Assembly: GCA_030268105.1 (NCBI GenBank)
Contig: BSDZ01000024.1
Coordinates: 2,082,501-2,146,500, forward strand
DNA length: 64,000 nucleotides
Reading direction: 5' to 3'
Source: Volvox africanus
Lineage: Eukaryota > Chlorophyta > Chlorophyceae > Chlamydomonadales > Volvocaceae
Positions 1 through 12,600 of this stretch are shown in pieces. Each line of letters opens with the position of its first letter. The stretch's first letter is position 1. A program made the position numbers and the translations under genes. The notes under the pieces were generated by a model. The model saw only the letters and a program-made list of their open reading frames with translations, was not told the origin of the DNA and made no database searches.

Positions 1-119
1 GAGATTCAAATTCCGCAAATGCAATTCATGGGGGTGGGCGAAGGTACGGAAGCGGGCACCACAGTCAGAAGCACGGGTCAAGTGATATGGGGAAGACACA
101 GCTTAGAATTATGTAGGCA

Positions 120-3100
120 ATGAATCCGGGTCTGTTACTGGTCTTTTGCGTCGCGGCCGCTTTCGCGTAAGTACCTCTCTACCCTCTGGCTACCGGTACC
201 ATACTAGGACCCAAATGGTGTTCAAAGTTTGCCCTGAAGGATTATATCCAAATTTCGCTTTCAATACGGCCCAAACTAGCTGGAAGTTGCCCTCATGAGT
301 CCGCATTGATTACAACGAGGAATGAGCTTGACCGCGACATCCAATAGTTCATCACCCAATCGGAAACTTTTAACCCAAATATATTGGGATTTCAGGCGCG
401 TTTATATGGGCCGAAGTCATACCTGCTTTCCTGTCCCGCAGGGCTGCCAAGGCGCAGCAGACGGTTGCCTACCCGAAATTTCCATTCTGCAAATGCGTCC
501 CCTCGCCGTCACCATACAGCCTGAGCCCCACAGTGAAGTCTTTCGGCAACGGCACCTTCTGCTTCACCCTGGCCGTGAAAGCCATTGCGAATAGTACCGC
601 GTACTGCGCGAACGACGCTGACCTTCACAAAATTGAGGTGCGCACCATAGCAGTCAGTCGTCGCAAAACTGTCCTTATGTTAAGCCACTCTGTTATATCC
701 GATGGTGACTGGTGGTTTATGAACTATGCCGCTGATTGCCGTGCTCTCTTGCCGTTCAATGCCGACGACAGGGGCCTTGTAACCCGCCACGCAATTTTCT
801 CAGAATTCGTAAAGCTTAACAAGTCGTTATGAATAGGAAACTCATTCGTTTGGATGTGCTCGCAGTTCAATGTGAGGCCGTCATGTAACGTGCGCTCCAC
901 CATCATAAAGTCAACCATAGATGGTTTGCCGAGTTCAGTTGGTCCTGCCTGGAGCTACCCGAGGCAGGCGCCCCCTGGCAGTGTGGTTCTCCGCCTGACC
1001 CAGTTGGGGCTGGATACCTCTAATGAAGGCGCCGAGATTTGCATCGCCCTGTCCAGCGCAGAGCCAGGCGGGGAAGCTTGCACGTCCCTAGCCGAGCTCT
1101 GCGAACCGCCCGCAAATGCAGGTTCCGGTGTTTGCACCGTCGCGATGTTTGACGCCAACGTCGCATGCTGTAAGGTATCCAACTTAAGTACCCTCAAACC
1201 CCCTCCGCCGCCGCCTCCGTCACCGCCTCCACCGTCACCACCACCGTTGCCACCTCCGCCCTCACCGCCACCCTCGCCACCTCCACCCTTACCACCGCCG
1301 CCTCCGTCGCCGCCTCCACCCTCACCGCCTCCGTCGCCGCCTCCACCCTCACCGCCGCCGTCACCACCTCCACCCTCACCGCCACCCTCGCCACCTCCAC
1401 CCTTACCGCCGCCGCCTCCTTCGCCGCCTCCACCCTCACCGCCTCCGTCGCCGCCTCCACCCTCACCGCCGCCGTCACCGCCTCCTACCTCGCCGCCGCC
1501 TTTTCCACCGCCTCCATCGCCTCCGCCCTCGCCGCCGCCTTCACCACCGCCTTCATCACCGCCGCCGTCACCGCCTCCACCCTCGCCTCCGCCGTCACCG
1601 CCTCCACCGACGCCGCCGCCGTCACCACCTCCACCCTCACCGCCACCCTCGCCACCTCCAACCTTACCGCCGCCGCCTCCGTCGCCGCCTCCACCCTCAC
1701 CGCCGCCGTCACCGCCGCCGCCCTCGCCGCCGCCGTCACCGCCTCCACCCTCGCCGCCGCCGTCGCCACCTCCACCCTCCCCACCGCCGTCACCGCCTCC
1801 GCCCTCGCCGCCGCCTTCACCCCCACCTCCCTCGCCTCCCCCGCACCCACCACCACCCTCCCCTCCCCCTTTTCCTTCACCTCCCTCACCGCCTCCCTCC
1901 CCCCGCCCTCCATCTCCGCCCTCCCCTCCCCTTTTCCCACCTCCAAGTCCACCTCCACCTGACCCATGCAAGGTCTGCGCCTATATCGGCGTTGAACTCG
2001 TCAACGAGCCCACCCTCTTCGATGTCAGCATCATAGAAAAATGCAATATGGTCGTGGCCACTGTGACCGCCAACATAACGGGGGTTGCAAAACACGTCAA
2101 TGCCGTACTTCTTCCCATTTCCCCAGTGGACTACACCTGCTCTAAGAACATCATTAAAGTTTGCAGTACTTTCGCATCCGAAGCCGACGGTGCCAAGTTG
2201 CAGCCGTACATTAATGGCCTTGGAAAGTTCTGGGTTTCCCTTGTGTACGACGACATTTCGTGTCCTCCGTATCTGGCGCCTTACGTTGGTGTGGCGAAGG
2301 TTGGAGGGGACGGGTTATGGCCGGACATCCCCCTGAGCTGTCTGTCTGCAGAGCTCTACCTGACATGCACTCCCACAACGCCCCAGTTTCCCGAGTGCAA
2401 GTGAGTGGGGCTCGGGAGGGAGGGGGAGGGGGAGAGTATGTGTATTCATGTATTTATGTATTTATGTATTTATGTATTTATGTATTTATGTATTTATGTA
2501 TTTATGTATTCATGTATTTATGTATTTATGTATTCATGTATTCATGTATTTATGTATTTATGTATTTATGTATTTATGTATTTATGTATTTATGTATTTA
2601 TGTATTCATGTATTTATGTATTTATGTATTTATGTATTTATGTATTTATGTATTTATGTATTTATGTATTTATGTATTCATGTATTCATGTATTTATGTA
2701 TTTATGTATTTATGTATTTATGTATTTATGTATTTATGTATTCATGTATTTATGTATTCATGTATTCATGTATTCATGTATTTATGTATTTATGTATTTA
2801 TGTATTTATGTATTTATGTATTTATGTATTTATGTATTTATGTATTTATGTATTCATGTATTCATGTATTCATGTATTTATGTATTTATGTATTCATGTA
2901 TTTATGTATTTATGTATTTATGTATTTATGTATTCATGTATTCATGTATTCATGTATTTATGTATTTATGTATTCATGTATTTATGTATTTATGTATTTA
3001 TGTATTTATGTATTCATGTATTTATGTATTTATGTATTTATGTATTTATGTATTTATGTATTTATGTATTCATGTATTCATGTATTCATGTATTTATGTA

Positions 3101-5503
3101 TTTATGTATTTATGTATTTATGTATTTATGTATTTATGTATTTATGTATTTATGTATTCATGTATTCATGTATTCATGTATTTATGTATTTATGTATTCA
3201 TGTATTTATGTATTTATGTATTTATGTATTTATGTATTTATGTATTTATGTATTTATGTATTTATGTATTCATGTATTTATGTATTTATGTATTTATGTA
3301 TTTATGTATTCATGTATTTATGTATTTATGTATTTATGTATTTATGTATTTATGTATTTATGTATTTATGTATTTATGTATTTATGTATTTATGTATTTA
3401 TGTATTTATGTATTTATGTATTTATGTATTCATGTATTTATGTATTCATGTATTCATGTATTCATGTATTTATGTATTTATGTATTTATGTATTTATGTA
3501 TTTATGTATTTATGTATTTATGTATTTATGTATTCATGTATTCATGTATTTGTGTATGTGTATGTGTGTATGTATATGTATGTGTTTCGATACCAACTGC
3601 AGCCCTAAACCCAGGAGAGAATTACCTGCCGCTCCGCCACGCACTGTATCCTCCTCCTCCTCCGTCAAGATGAGATACACCAACCCCTCCAACCCCCTTC
3701 GACCCCCTCCGGCACGCAGGTGTGACACGCGGCAGGGGGCGACTCCCTTCGCCGCCCTCCCGGTCATCACAGCCAGAAGCGGACGGAGGAACAGCACCCG
3801 ACTGTACTGCTTCCAACTGAAATTAGTTATCCCAACCATCAATCCAGATGTGGGTGCTTTGTGTCCCTTGTCACATGCAGCGTTGTGCCCGACCTCGATG
3901 GCCAGCTTACATTTCAACAACTCACACATATATGGTGTGGCAGCATTAGGGCTATAGGTCTCTGTCACCTGCTGACTGCCGGCCGGGCCTTCCTTGATGC
4001 ATGTTTGCAGAGCAAGTGTGGCCGATCCGAGTACTTGTCGAAAGTGGAGTTTTGGGCGAATGATAATATGCGGCGCAACGTCCGCGGCATTAGCATCCAG
4101 CCCTCCGACGCTTCTTTGATGACCTTCATCTCGCCTGCCTGGGGGGCCCTCGGCGAGCAGACGCTCAAGGCCACTAACCTGAAGTGGAGTCGGTCGCAGG
4201 TGGACGGAGGGAAGGTTTGTGTGGAGCTGGACAAGGCCACGGACCTGAGCAGCTTCTGCATGACGGGAACAAACACATGCTGGTGAGCTCCGAAACCTAC
4301 TTGAGACTCATTGAACTGCTGGAAAAATGTACACGCATACGTATGTAATTAAGTACTAACTCATCATGAATTGTTGGGAATATGGTTAATATATATTTCA
4401 ACAAGGTCTGGTGTCGGCTTCGTTCCTTGAAGCCGGGAAAAGGCGGGGCAGCAGTTTGGACATTGAGGCTCATGGGCGCCTGCGCACATACATACACACA
4501 CAGTGGACATAATGCAGGGCACATGAACCGCATTCGTTGGGAGCGATAAGTTTTAATCCCTAGACTCAACAATTTGCGCGATTGGTGTGACGCGCCGGGG
4601 GGCTTGGCATGGCGCACCGCGCACCTTGCGTAGTTTTGCGCGCCGCGACGCGGCCACTTGCCGCGTCACGCCACATTCGCAAATTGTTGAGTTCTTACAA
4701 ATCTGACGTTGAGCATATAATTATAATCTTTGTTATTTTATGGGTTCATCCGAGTTAGAATGCGAGAGCCAAACATCGGACTGCGGGCTGCGACAAATGC
4801 GACTGTGAAGCTTGTTTGTACTCCTTTGACTTTAGCCGGTCCGCAGAATTAATGTCGTTTAAAGAGGGGAAAATTAACTTTTATTATTGTAAATTAAAAG
4901 TTTTGGTTTATCATTTCTTCTTGTCATACGGCGCGAAGATGGTTGTCAAAGGGAGTGGTTAATTTGTCAAACGCCGTTAGGACGGCTGAAATAATGCGAA
5001 GCGCGGCACGTTTTGGGTGCAAATATGGCTGGAAAAGCTGACAGCACCTTGATCTTTTTGTTAGAAACATATGAGATGTTATATGGGGACTGCTGACGAT
5101 GCTGGCAGTAGTGACAATGGTGGCAGTAGCGGCAGAAGTGTCAGTAGCTAGTGGCAATAGTGGCAGTGGTAGTAGTGGCAGTGGTACTGGCAGTGGCAGT
5201 GGTAGTGGTTTGAATGTGAATATTTAGGGTTGTTTATGAATATGGGTGTGTTCGAATGTGACACGGCGTATTGACTTTATCCTGACAGCATGAAGGATTT
5301 TACTTTCGTTGATTGGGTTTCGATCCCTCCAAAAAAGAAAACTAAAAATAAAACTATAAAACCTGAAACCCTCATGTCCCTCCTCTGTCGTCCTTTCCAT
5401 ATTGATTGTATTCATTCACTGTGATGCAATGTGACGCAGGTTGAACGTGTTCAATATGGACAAGGACTGCTGCCCGGTGTATGCTGCGGCCACCCTTCAA
5501 TGA
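120..5503 (+). CDS. Pherophorin 1 (extracellular matrix glycoprotein), complete
   Basis: Predicted secreted hydroxyproline-rich glycoprotein of the volvocine extracellular matrix. Six exons: 120-166, 442-637, 866-2400, 3720-3849, 4011-4282, 5440-5503. The joined length is 2244 nt, divisible by three, giving 747 residues. Every junction is GT-AG. Layout: signal peptide about 1-16 (MNPGLLLVFCVAAAFA), N-terminal pherophorin domain to about 192 with the Cys motif FPFCKC and FNVRPSC, Pro/Ser linker about 193-446 (SPPPP units), then a C-terminal pherophorin domain opening CKVCAYIG and ending DKDCCP. Exon 1 is matched in length and phase by the two paralogues downstream, which fixes the start. The family binds or builds the matrix network; the Pro-rich linker is normally hydroxylated and arabinosylated. 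Oddities: intron 3 is filled by an octamer repeat and intron 5 holds a MITE-like element. The family call is firm; exact exon ends rest on splice consensus and paralogue agreement. Confidence 0.93.
2441..3550 (+). repeat. TATTTATG/TATTCATG octamer tract, about 1.1 kb
   Basis: About 139 head-to-tail copies of an 8-bp unit, TATTTATG, with TATTCATG as the only common variant, fill most of intron 3 of pherophorin 1. The tract trails into GTATGT repeats at 3551-3584. It has no stop codon in any plus-strand frame, which creates long spurious reading frames. Confidence 0.98.
4564..4692. mobile_element. MITE-like element with about 33-bp terminal inverted repeats
   Basis: A 129-bp GC-rich block in the AT-rich intron 5 of pherophorin 1. 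Its ends are perfect 15-bp inverted repeats (ACTCAACAATTTGCG at 4564-4578, complement at 4678-4692), and the match continues imperfectly inward to about 33 bp (4564-4596 against 4660-4692). It has no coding capacity. This fits a miniature inverted-repeat (foldback) DNA transposon. I see no clear target-site duplication, so the family cannot be named. Confidence 0.65.
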
Positions 5504-5993
5504 CTCCATCGACAGCAGATTTGTACGTACGGCGGAACGTTCCTCCCTGCAACCTTCAGTACATCCTTACAGGCTATCTATTCTATTGACTTACTAATAA
5601 CGTTATAAGTACAAATTACCTTTTGACCTACCTAGCCACCTGACCCCCTGGGAGGGTATCTTTCCTCGGATAGCCGGGTGCCGTACAGATCTGCCAAAAC
5701 GAGCCATCAGCAGCCATGGCTGGTCAGAGGGGATCATTATTACGATGCCTCCTGCTCCTGCTCCTGGAAGAGCTGCTCCGGAAGCCTTCCTTGTGCGTTT
5801 CAGCGCCCAACGTTCACGAGGTGTTCCTAAGGAGGAAGGTTGCACATGGGTTGGCCCATATCGATGGCATGCAAGGCGCACGTCTTTTAAGGCGGGGCAA
5901 GGAGCGACGAAGCGAACAGGTGTACGACAGCCTATCCAATCTCTCAACCTGAGGGATATCGCTTGCTTGCCCAAATAATGGTTTGTCCTTGCG

Positions 5994-5998
5994 TGTAA
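5994..5998 (+). terminator. Candidate poly(A) signal TGTAA for pherophorin 1
   Basis: First TGTAA after the stop codon, about 490 nt downstream. TGTAA is the usual volvocine polyadenylation signal, and long 3' UTRs are common there. Assigned by motif and position only. Confidence 0.45.
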
Positions 5999-6613
5999 GG
6001 TTGCAGGTGCAGGTGCTTCTGGGTGATGGTGTCCTAAGGGTCGTCGAGCACAGCTTGCGCACTGCACACGAATAACAAGCGAGCGAGCCAGGCGCAGGTG
6101 TTGCTAGTACCTTTGGACACAGTTGTCTTAGTCACCCCGCCATCTATCTAGGGTTTATTACCACTTGTCTGGTCACTGGTGGTGGTGGCGGTGTGTGTAT
6201 GTGCAACTATTGTGCAGTTTGTTCCAAAGCCAGATGGTTTGCTATTTGAGAGCTAAGCATTTTTTGTGATGCCTAAGATGGTTGCGACTGGCGGCATTAG
6301 CCAGCCAGCCAACCATGGAGAGACGGATCCATCCGTTGGAGGGAAGAGATTGGCCGTGCGAATGAACCTAGCATGAGTAAAGAGGAGGTTGGAGACACCG
6401 GCACCTGCGGGCCGGCCGATACCGAGGTACACTCACGGAGCCGTAGAAGGTGCGCATGAAAGTGTACACTATACATAGAGATGTACGGATTCTATGTACG
6501 TATTCGTACTCCGTACGGTGGGGCGCGATCACGCAGTGTTGTGCTACATTGGCTAGTTTACCCTCATCAGGGAGTCAAAAGTGTACGCTTGCTTGTGTAT
6601 ACATATATGCCAT

Positions 6614-6678
6614 CATTATCATCATCATCATCAACAACAATAACAACAACTATAACAACAACAACAACAACAACAACA
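6614..6678. repeat. Triplet microsatellite, ATC then AAC
   Basis: A run of ATC units (6614-6631) passes into AAC/AAT units to about 6678. Intergenic, with no coding role apparent. Confidence 0.9.
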
Positions 6679-9600
6679 GCATAAAGGTTATATAAGAAGT
6701 TGAAGATGTCAGGGTACATCAGTGTTGTTGACGAGATGGCATTCACTGACTGCTGCCACCCGCTGTCGGTGAAGTTGAGTGAAGTGGGGACCACGGCGTC
6801 CAGTTTGCTGATTAGAAAGGCGCTTGCGCTTATCGAGGGAAATATGTTCATATTGACTGTGTTGTCTGGGGGACTGTGTTGACTTGGTGCGCGGGCCATC
6901 GTGTCTCGTGCGTCGGAGACATCTCGGAAGCTCTTGAACCATCGACCTTCTCAACGACCAATCGATGGGTGGGTTCGAGCCCATCAAGGCTTAATCGACC
7001 TATGTGCCTTGTTGTTGCAGCTTGTACCTCATGAGCGGCCGCCGGACAGATGTACTACATATCCGTACGTTCGTACAGCAGGTATCTTAGGGCACGTACG
7101 TGGCATGGCGTTTGTTAGTCGCTCGTATGCAGCACATGTCGAATCCGATTCCCCCAATGTGCGTTTTCCCGTTAAGAATATGTTGTTGTTGTTGTTGTTG
7201 TTCGTGGTGGGGTGATCTGGATTTATGACCGGGTCTGCCTCGTTGCTTAATTAGTTATATATTCATGAATGAATAAACATTTGTCCTAACGTGTACAGAA
7301 CTAATCTTGCAGAACGAAGGCTGAAGGATGCCGGCGCCCACCATACAGATGGACCTTTCACAAGCTGGCCCCATGTCGTACACTTTCTCACATTCTCCCC
7401 TTCCAATATAGCTGGAAGTAAGGGGCTAATCGACCCCTCTCCCCCCTCTCCCCCCTCTTCCCCCTCTCCCCCCTCTTCCCCTTCTCCCCGTTTCCCTCCT
7501 CCGCCCTTCCTCTCACCACCTCGCCTAATTAGGTCATGGTTCACTAGGTTGTTAATCGCCGCAAACATGCCGTATCACAGCTGCTTGATATTGCATGTAC
7601 CACACTCGAAGTAGCCGCCCCCTTCTGTGTCGGCAGGGAAGGAGTTCAGCCGGGGTCTTCAGCTCTCCCTACTATTCCGTTTGTACATCAGCATGCTTTT
7701 GGACTGCTAATCTGCATATAGGGTTTAACATAAACCTTTAATGCTTATCCCAAAAGGTGACAGCAGAGCGTACAGCATGGTGTCAACCTGTCACAGGCAA
7801 GTCTTCGACCGCGGCAGGATGCCTGATCCCGCCTGCCTTACGAGGCATGAGATGTAACGAGGACGGGGGGGGGTTGCCGGACCAACACTCTGAGGAACGG
7901 AGCGGCCGATCCGAGGGGTCAGGGACGCCGCGGTTGAGAGTTGTTTGCTAGGCGCCTCTCCCACACCGCTCGTGACGCCCATAATTTGGTATTTTGGACG
8001 TCGCTCAGTGAGAAGCTGTTTTGGTCTCGGGCGGACGAGCAGCCGTGCCAAGCATGCAGCACGGGGCTGCTGTAGCGTGGTATGAGCTGCTGCCCTCCCA
8101 CCCAGATAGGAAAAACGCATGCACACCCTAGGCCTCTGCAACGCGGGCACTAACGTCCCCCTTCACCAAGTTACGAGGTGGGAAAAAGTGGTTCGAAGAA
8201 GGTGCCTTTTCGCGGGGCCCTGATGCGCGAGCTGCCCTTGAGAAGAAAGCCAGGCCAGAAAATTAGCTATACGGCACACATTATGATGCCGGGTTTTGGG
8301 GTCGAGTCTCCCTTAAGGTCTAACAAATGTAAACCCTTTCCCACCTCCCACCTCCCACCTCCCATTCACCACTCGATGAAGGCCCCCATCCGCGTCAAGT
8401 CCGTGCATCTACAGTCTCTGGTTTTACAATAACACTGCTTTTAGGACGCTGATGCACAGTTCAATGTCACCTCTTGGACTGGTGGGCACGCCGGAAGGCT
8501 GTTACATCGAGAAGGCCTTCGGCTGCCTCGCCTGATTTTCAGAACCACGAGCAACGATGAGCATGAAATGCGCAGCATAGACGTGGTCTCGGCAGGATTT
8601 GGTGTGATCGGCGGGCTTTGGGGCAGTTAGCAGGAGTTAGCTGGCAAGCAACATATCCAGTTCCATATTGCTTTTTTGTGATGCTAAGTTTGAGCCTAAC
8701 CTGTGCGTTCCCGAACCAATGGCATCGCAAATTTGCATAGCTTACCCTAACTGACACCTTTTCGATATGGACGAACAAGAAGTCTTTGGGGTACATACTA
8801 ATATGCATCTTACAATCTCCACCGGTAGGAAATCTATTAGCATGAGCTTAAATGGTTATAAAAATGATGCTTCGGCTCGGAGTGATGGTTTATGCCAAAA
8901 CCATCGTCGCCCGCCGCCCTGACAGACAGGAACTGTCTCAGGAGGATTTTTAATCTCATCCAATGTTTTTGTCTTAGTCATTATCTTCTTCTTCTTGTTA
9001 TTTCTCTGTGTTGCATGCCGTGCTGCTGTAAATGGATTGTGACATCGGTAAGTAACACACCGCACTTTGACCTGCTCCGTACCTTCTCATTTTTAAAGAA
9101 AATTTAATCTCGCAAGTTTGACTTAGTGTATGGAGTCTCTGTAAATGCATATTGGCCATAACATTTGATGAAGGAGCTGGCTTCCTTATGTGCTTGTAAA
9201 ATCCTGAAGTAAAAAATTAAGCTCATATTATGTCAAAGGGGAGTTCAAGAAGCTTTCTCTCCATATGCGCGTAGCGACGTTTGGACTCAACATATAACTT
9301 GACCACGCGCAGTAACGTAAGGGGCATACGGTCGAACGATGTTGATAATCGGATCAGTGGATTGGGCAACTGGTCAATTCAACACATTTTTTATAATCAT
9401 ATTGCCTTACTTTGAATATCCAAGCACGTGTAAACAAATTGTCGGCCTCGCGCAAGCGAATTGTTGACCTGGGCCAAAAGTGCACAGTTCACAAGATTTA
9501 ATGAATTAAAATAAAAGCAATTAATTAATTAGAAAACAAAAAGGATGATACCAATCGTAAAACTCGTGAAATGTGTTGCGGCAACAAGCTCGAGGTGGGC

Positions 9601-9689
9601 GATTGCCGTAATGATGTACGGCATACATACTCGGAAGCCAGTAAGCAATCGCGTTTCTCTCTATGTTAGTATAGAGGTCACAGCGCACG

Positions 9690-12600
9690 ATGAATTTCGT
9701 TGCGATTTTTGTGCTTTGCGTGGCAACCGCTTTCGCGTAAGTCAGCGGCACATCGGGCTAAGACAGTGTGCAAAGGAATATCTTTGTGAGGAAATAACAG
9801 TGATGAATATAATAATTTAATAGAATTTTTGATTACTTTATATGTCTCTCTATGCGCTGAGGGCCAGAAACGTCCTACTGTCACGGTTGTAATTCCCTTA
9901 CCTTGTTTGCAGCCACGAGCTGGATTTAAAATATCCTTACTTGGATTTAGATTCGGCCTCTGAATCACCTGATTATGATGGTATGTCGTAACCCAGACCC
10001 ATGTTTTCGACAGCTTTTCGTCTTCACCCTCGTAGGGCTGCCCGAGCGCAAGCCGTGGAAACGGCGACGCAGAGCGGACTGTTTCAAAACTTTCCGTTCT
10101 TTCAGTGCGTAAAGACACCTTCACCCTACAGTCTGTCGCAGTCCGTGACTGTGTACGGCAATGGCACATATTGCTTCCAACTGAATGTAAAACCCGTCAC
10201 CAGTGGGTCCACGGGATATTGCGCTACACAGGCAGACATTCGGAAGCTTGAGGTGCGTCCATTTGTACGTAATTATATGTTAATGCATGTAGTTGGGTCG
10301 GTCTTTTGGGACACGTATGCTTAAACCGCTGAAGGGTACGAGTATCAGACTCAGCAAGTTGACATTTCAATCAATAAAATTTGAACTTGCATTGTTTTAT
10401 ACTACCAGCTTATTTTGCGTCCATATTGAAGTAGTTAGCTGGTAGGCCCGTGTGGGTCTGATCGGGAAACGCTGCTGTCGTACTCGGAACAGGCGCACTA
10501 GCGATAGTGATGCAGCTGCTTAGGAAGACACATCACTCCCAGCGTGACACCGGTCGTCTACAAGTGTAGACCTGAACCCCGCGCTACCGCGATCCCTGCG
10601 TGTCCACCCTATCCTCCCCGGTCACTCGCTTGATGAGTAGCAGCTGAAGAGGTGCGAGCACCTCCTCGACCGCCACCTGGTCATTTACATTTAGTGGCGA
10701 TGTAGAACCCCGGCATCAAGTTACGTCCTACTTAGGCGCAGCCCCTCGAGATCCCGCCCGCACGCCCTGTCTTCACAGCCGCCGGCAAATGCCCGGTACT
10801 GTCCCAGTACCGGGGCGCACTACCCATTGTCAGCCGCACACTACCGGGTACTGCCCCGCGCCGAAACCAACATCCTAGCGTCTCGGGTACCAAAACAGCT
10901 AACAGCCCGGTTTCAACATTCATTTTTGTCCGAGCCCATGCGGGGTCTTCCACTGGGACCATTCCATACCGTCTTGCAATGTAACCCTTATCAGTTAAAT
11001 CCCAAGTTTTTGCCGGAGCTTCTAAAACCCTGAATTCTTAAACTCCTTAGTGCCTAAAACCCAACCCGACACCCGGATGGCATTAAACCCTAAACCCCTG
11101 ACAGTTAAATGTTCGCCCAAGCTGCGATGTCAACGAAACCCTGGTCAAGGCAACCGTAAATGGCGCATATACGACAATCGGCCCGGGGTTCTTCCACCCG
11201 TCCCAGGGCCCCATTGGCAGCACCTTGCTTCGGCTTCCTCAGCTGAACCTGGGCCTAGGCAGTGACGGTGCCGTGGTTTGTTTGACCCTTCTGTCCCGAC
11301 TGACTCCAGGGAAGGGCTGCCTCAGCCTGGAGGAGCTGTGCGAACCTCCCGTGGGCGCCACTCCCGGGGCCTGCTCTGTCGCCCTCTATGATACCCGGCT
11401 CGACTGCTGCCCAGTTTCCCGGGTAAGCATTCCCAGCCCTCCACCACCGTCACCACCCTCACCGCCGCTACCACCGGCCCCGTCACCTCCCCCCTCACCG
11501 CGGCCCCCCGCACCGCTGCCCCCTTCACCACCACCGCCTTTCCCACCACCCCCTTCGCCACCACCACCATCACCGCAGCCCCCCTCACCACCGCCACCTT
11601 TTCCGCCACCTCCGTCACCGCCACCACCCTTACCACCGCCTCCCTCTCCGCCACCTCCTTCACCGCCACCTCCATCACCACCACCTCCCCCACCTTCGCC
11701 TCCTTCTCCTCCTCCGTCACCACCATCACCGCCCCCGCCCTCGCCCCCTCCACCCTCACCACTGCCACCCTCACCTTCACCACCCTCGCCTCTACCGCCG
11801 TCACCGCCCCCGCCCTCGCCCCCTCCACCCTCACCACTGCCACCCTCACCTTCACCACCCTCGCCTCTACCGCCGTCACCGCCCCCGCCCTCGCCCCCTC
11901 CACCCTCACCACTGCCACCCTCACCTTCACCACCCTCGCCTCTACCGCCGTCACCGCCCCCGCCCTCGCCCCCTCCACCCTCACCACTGCCACCCTCACC
12001 TTCACCACCCTCGCCTCTACCGCCGTCACCGCCCCCGCCCTCGCCCCCTCCACCCTCACCACTGCCGCCGTCACCTCCACCGCCCTCGCCCCCTCCACCT
12101 TCGCCTTTGCCACCGTCACCGCCCCCACCCTCGCCCCCTCCACCCTCGCCTTTGCCACCCTCACCGACCCCACCCTCGCCTGTGCCACCGTCACCGCCCC
12201 CACCCTCGCCCCCGCCACCCTCTCCACCCCCGCCGTCACCTCCTCCGCCATCGCCAGTGCCACCGTCACCCCCCCCACCCTCGCCCCCTCCACCCTCACC
12301 ACCTCCGCCGTCACCTCCTCCGCCATCGCCAGTGCCACCATCACCGCCCCCACCCTCGCCCCCTCCACCCTCACCACCTCCGCCGTCACCCCCTCCACCC
12401 TCGCCTCTGCCACCATCACCGCCCCCACCCTCGCCCCCTCCACCCTCACCACCCCCGCCGTCACCACCCCCACCCTCGCCTCTGCCACCATCACCGCCTC
12501 CACCCTCACCACCCCCGCCGTCACCTCTCCCACCCTCGCCTCTGCCACCATCACCGGCCCCACCCTCGCCCCCTCCACCCTCACCACCCCCGCCGTCTTC

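Larger units (their letters stand above)
5504..9689. other. Spacer between pherophorins 1 and 2
   Basis: 4.2 kb without a gene I can support. It holds the pherophorin 1 3' UTR with TGTAA at 5994, an ATC/AAC triplet tract (6614-6678), a TTG tract (7183-7201) and a pyrimidine-rich CCCTCT block (7434-7512). The open frames are short, overlap on both strands and lack splice or family support. Confidence 0.6.

Noticed and set aside
2260..3957. 565-residue frame and two similar ones over the octamer tract
   Set aside because: The 8-bp repeat has no stop in any frame; the tract is intronic by comparison with the paralogues.
6900..6990. tRNA-like T-arm (GGGTTCGAGCCC) in the first spacer
   Set aside because: No matching acceptor, D or anticodon arms could be folded around it.
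9912..9980. Possible extra exon of pherophorin 2 after an AG at 9911-9912
   Set aside because: Joined to exon 1 it meets an in-frame TAA within six codons; the next acceptor (10035) restores the paralogue pattern.
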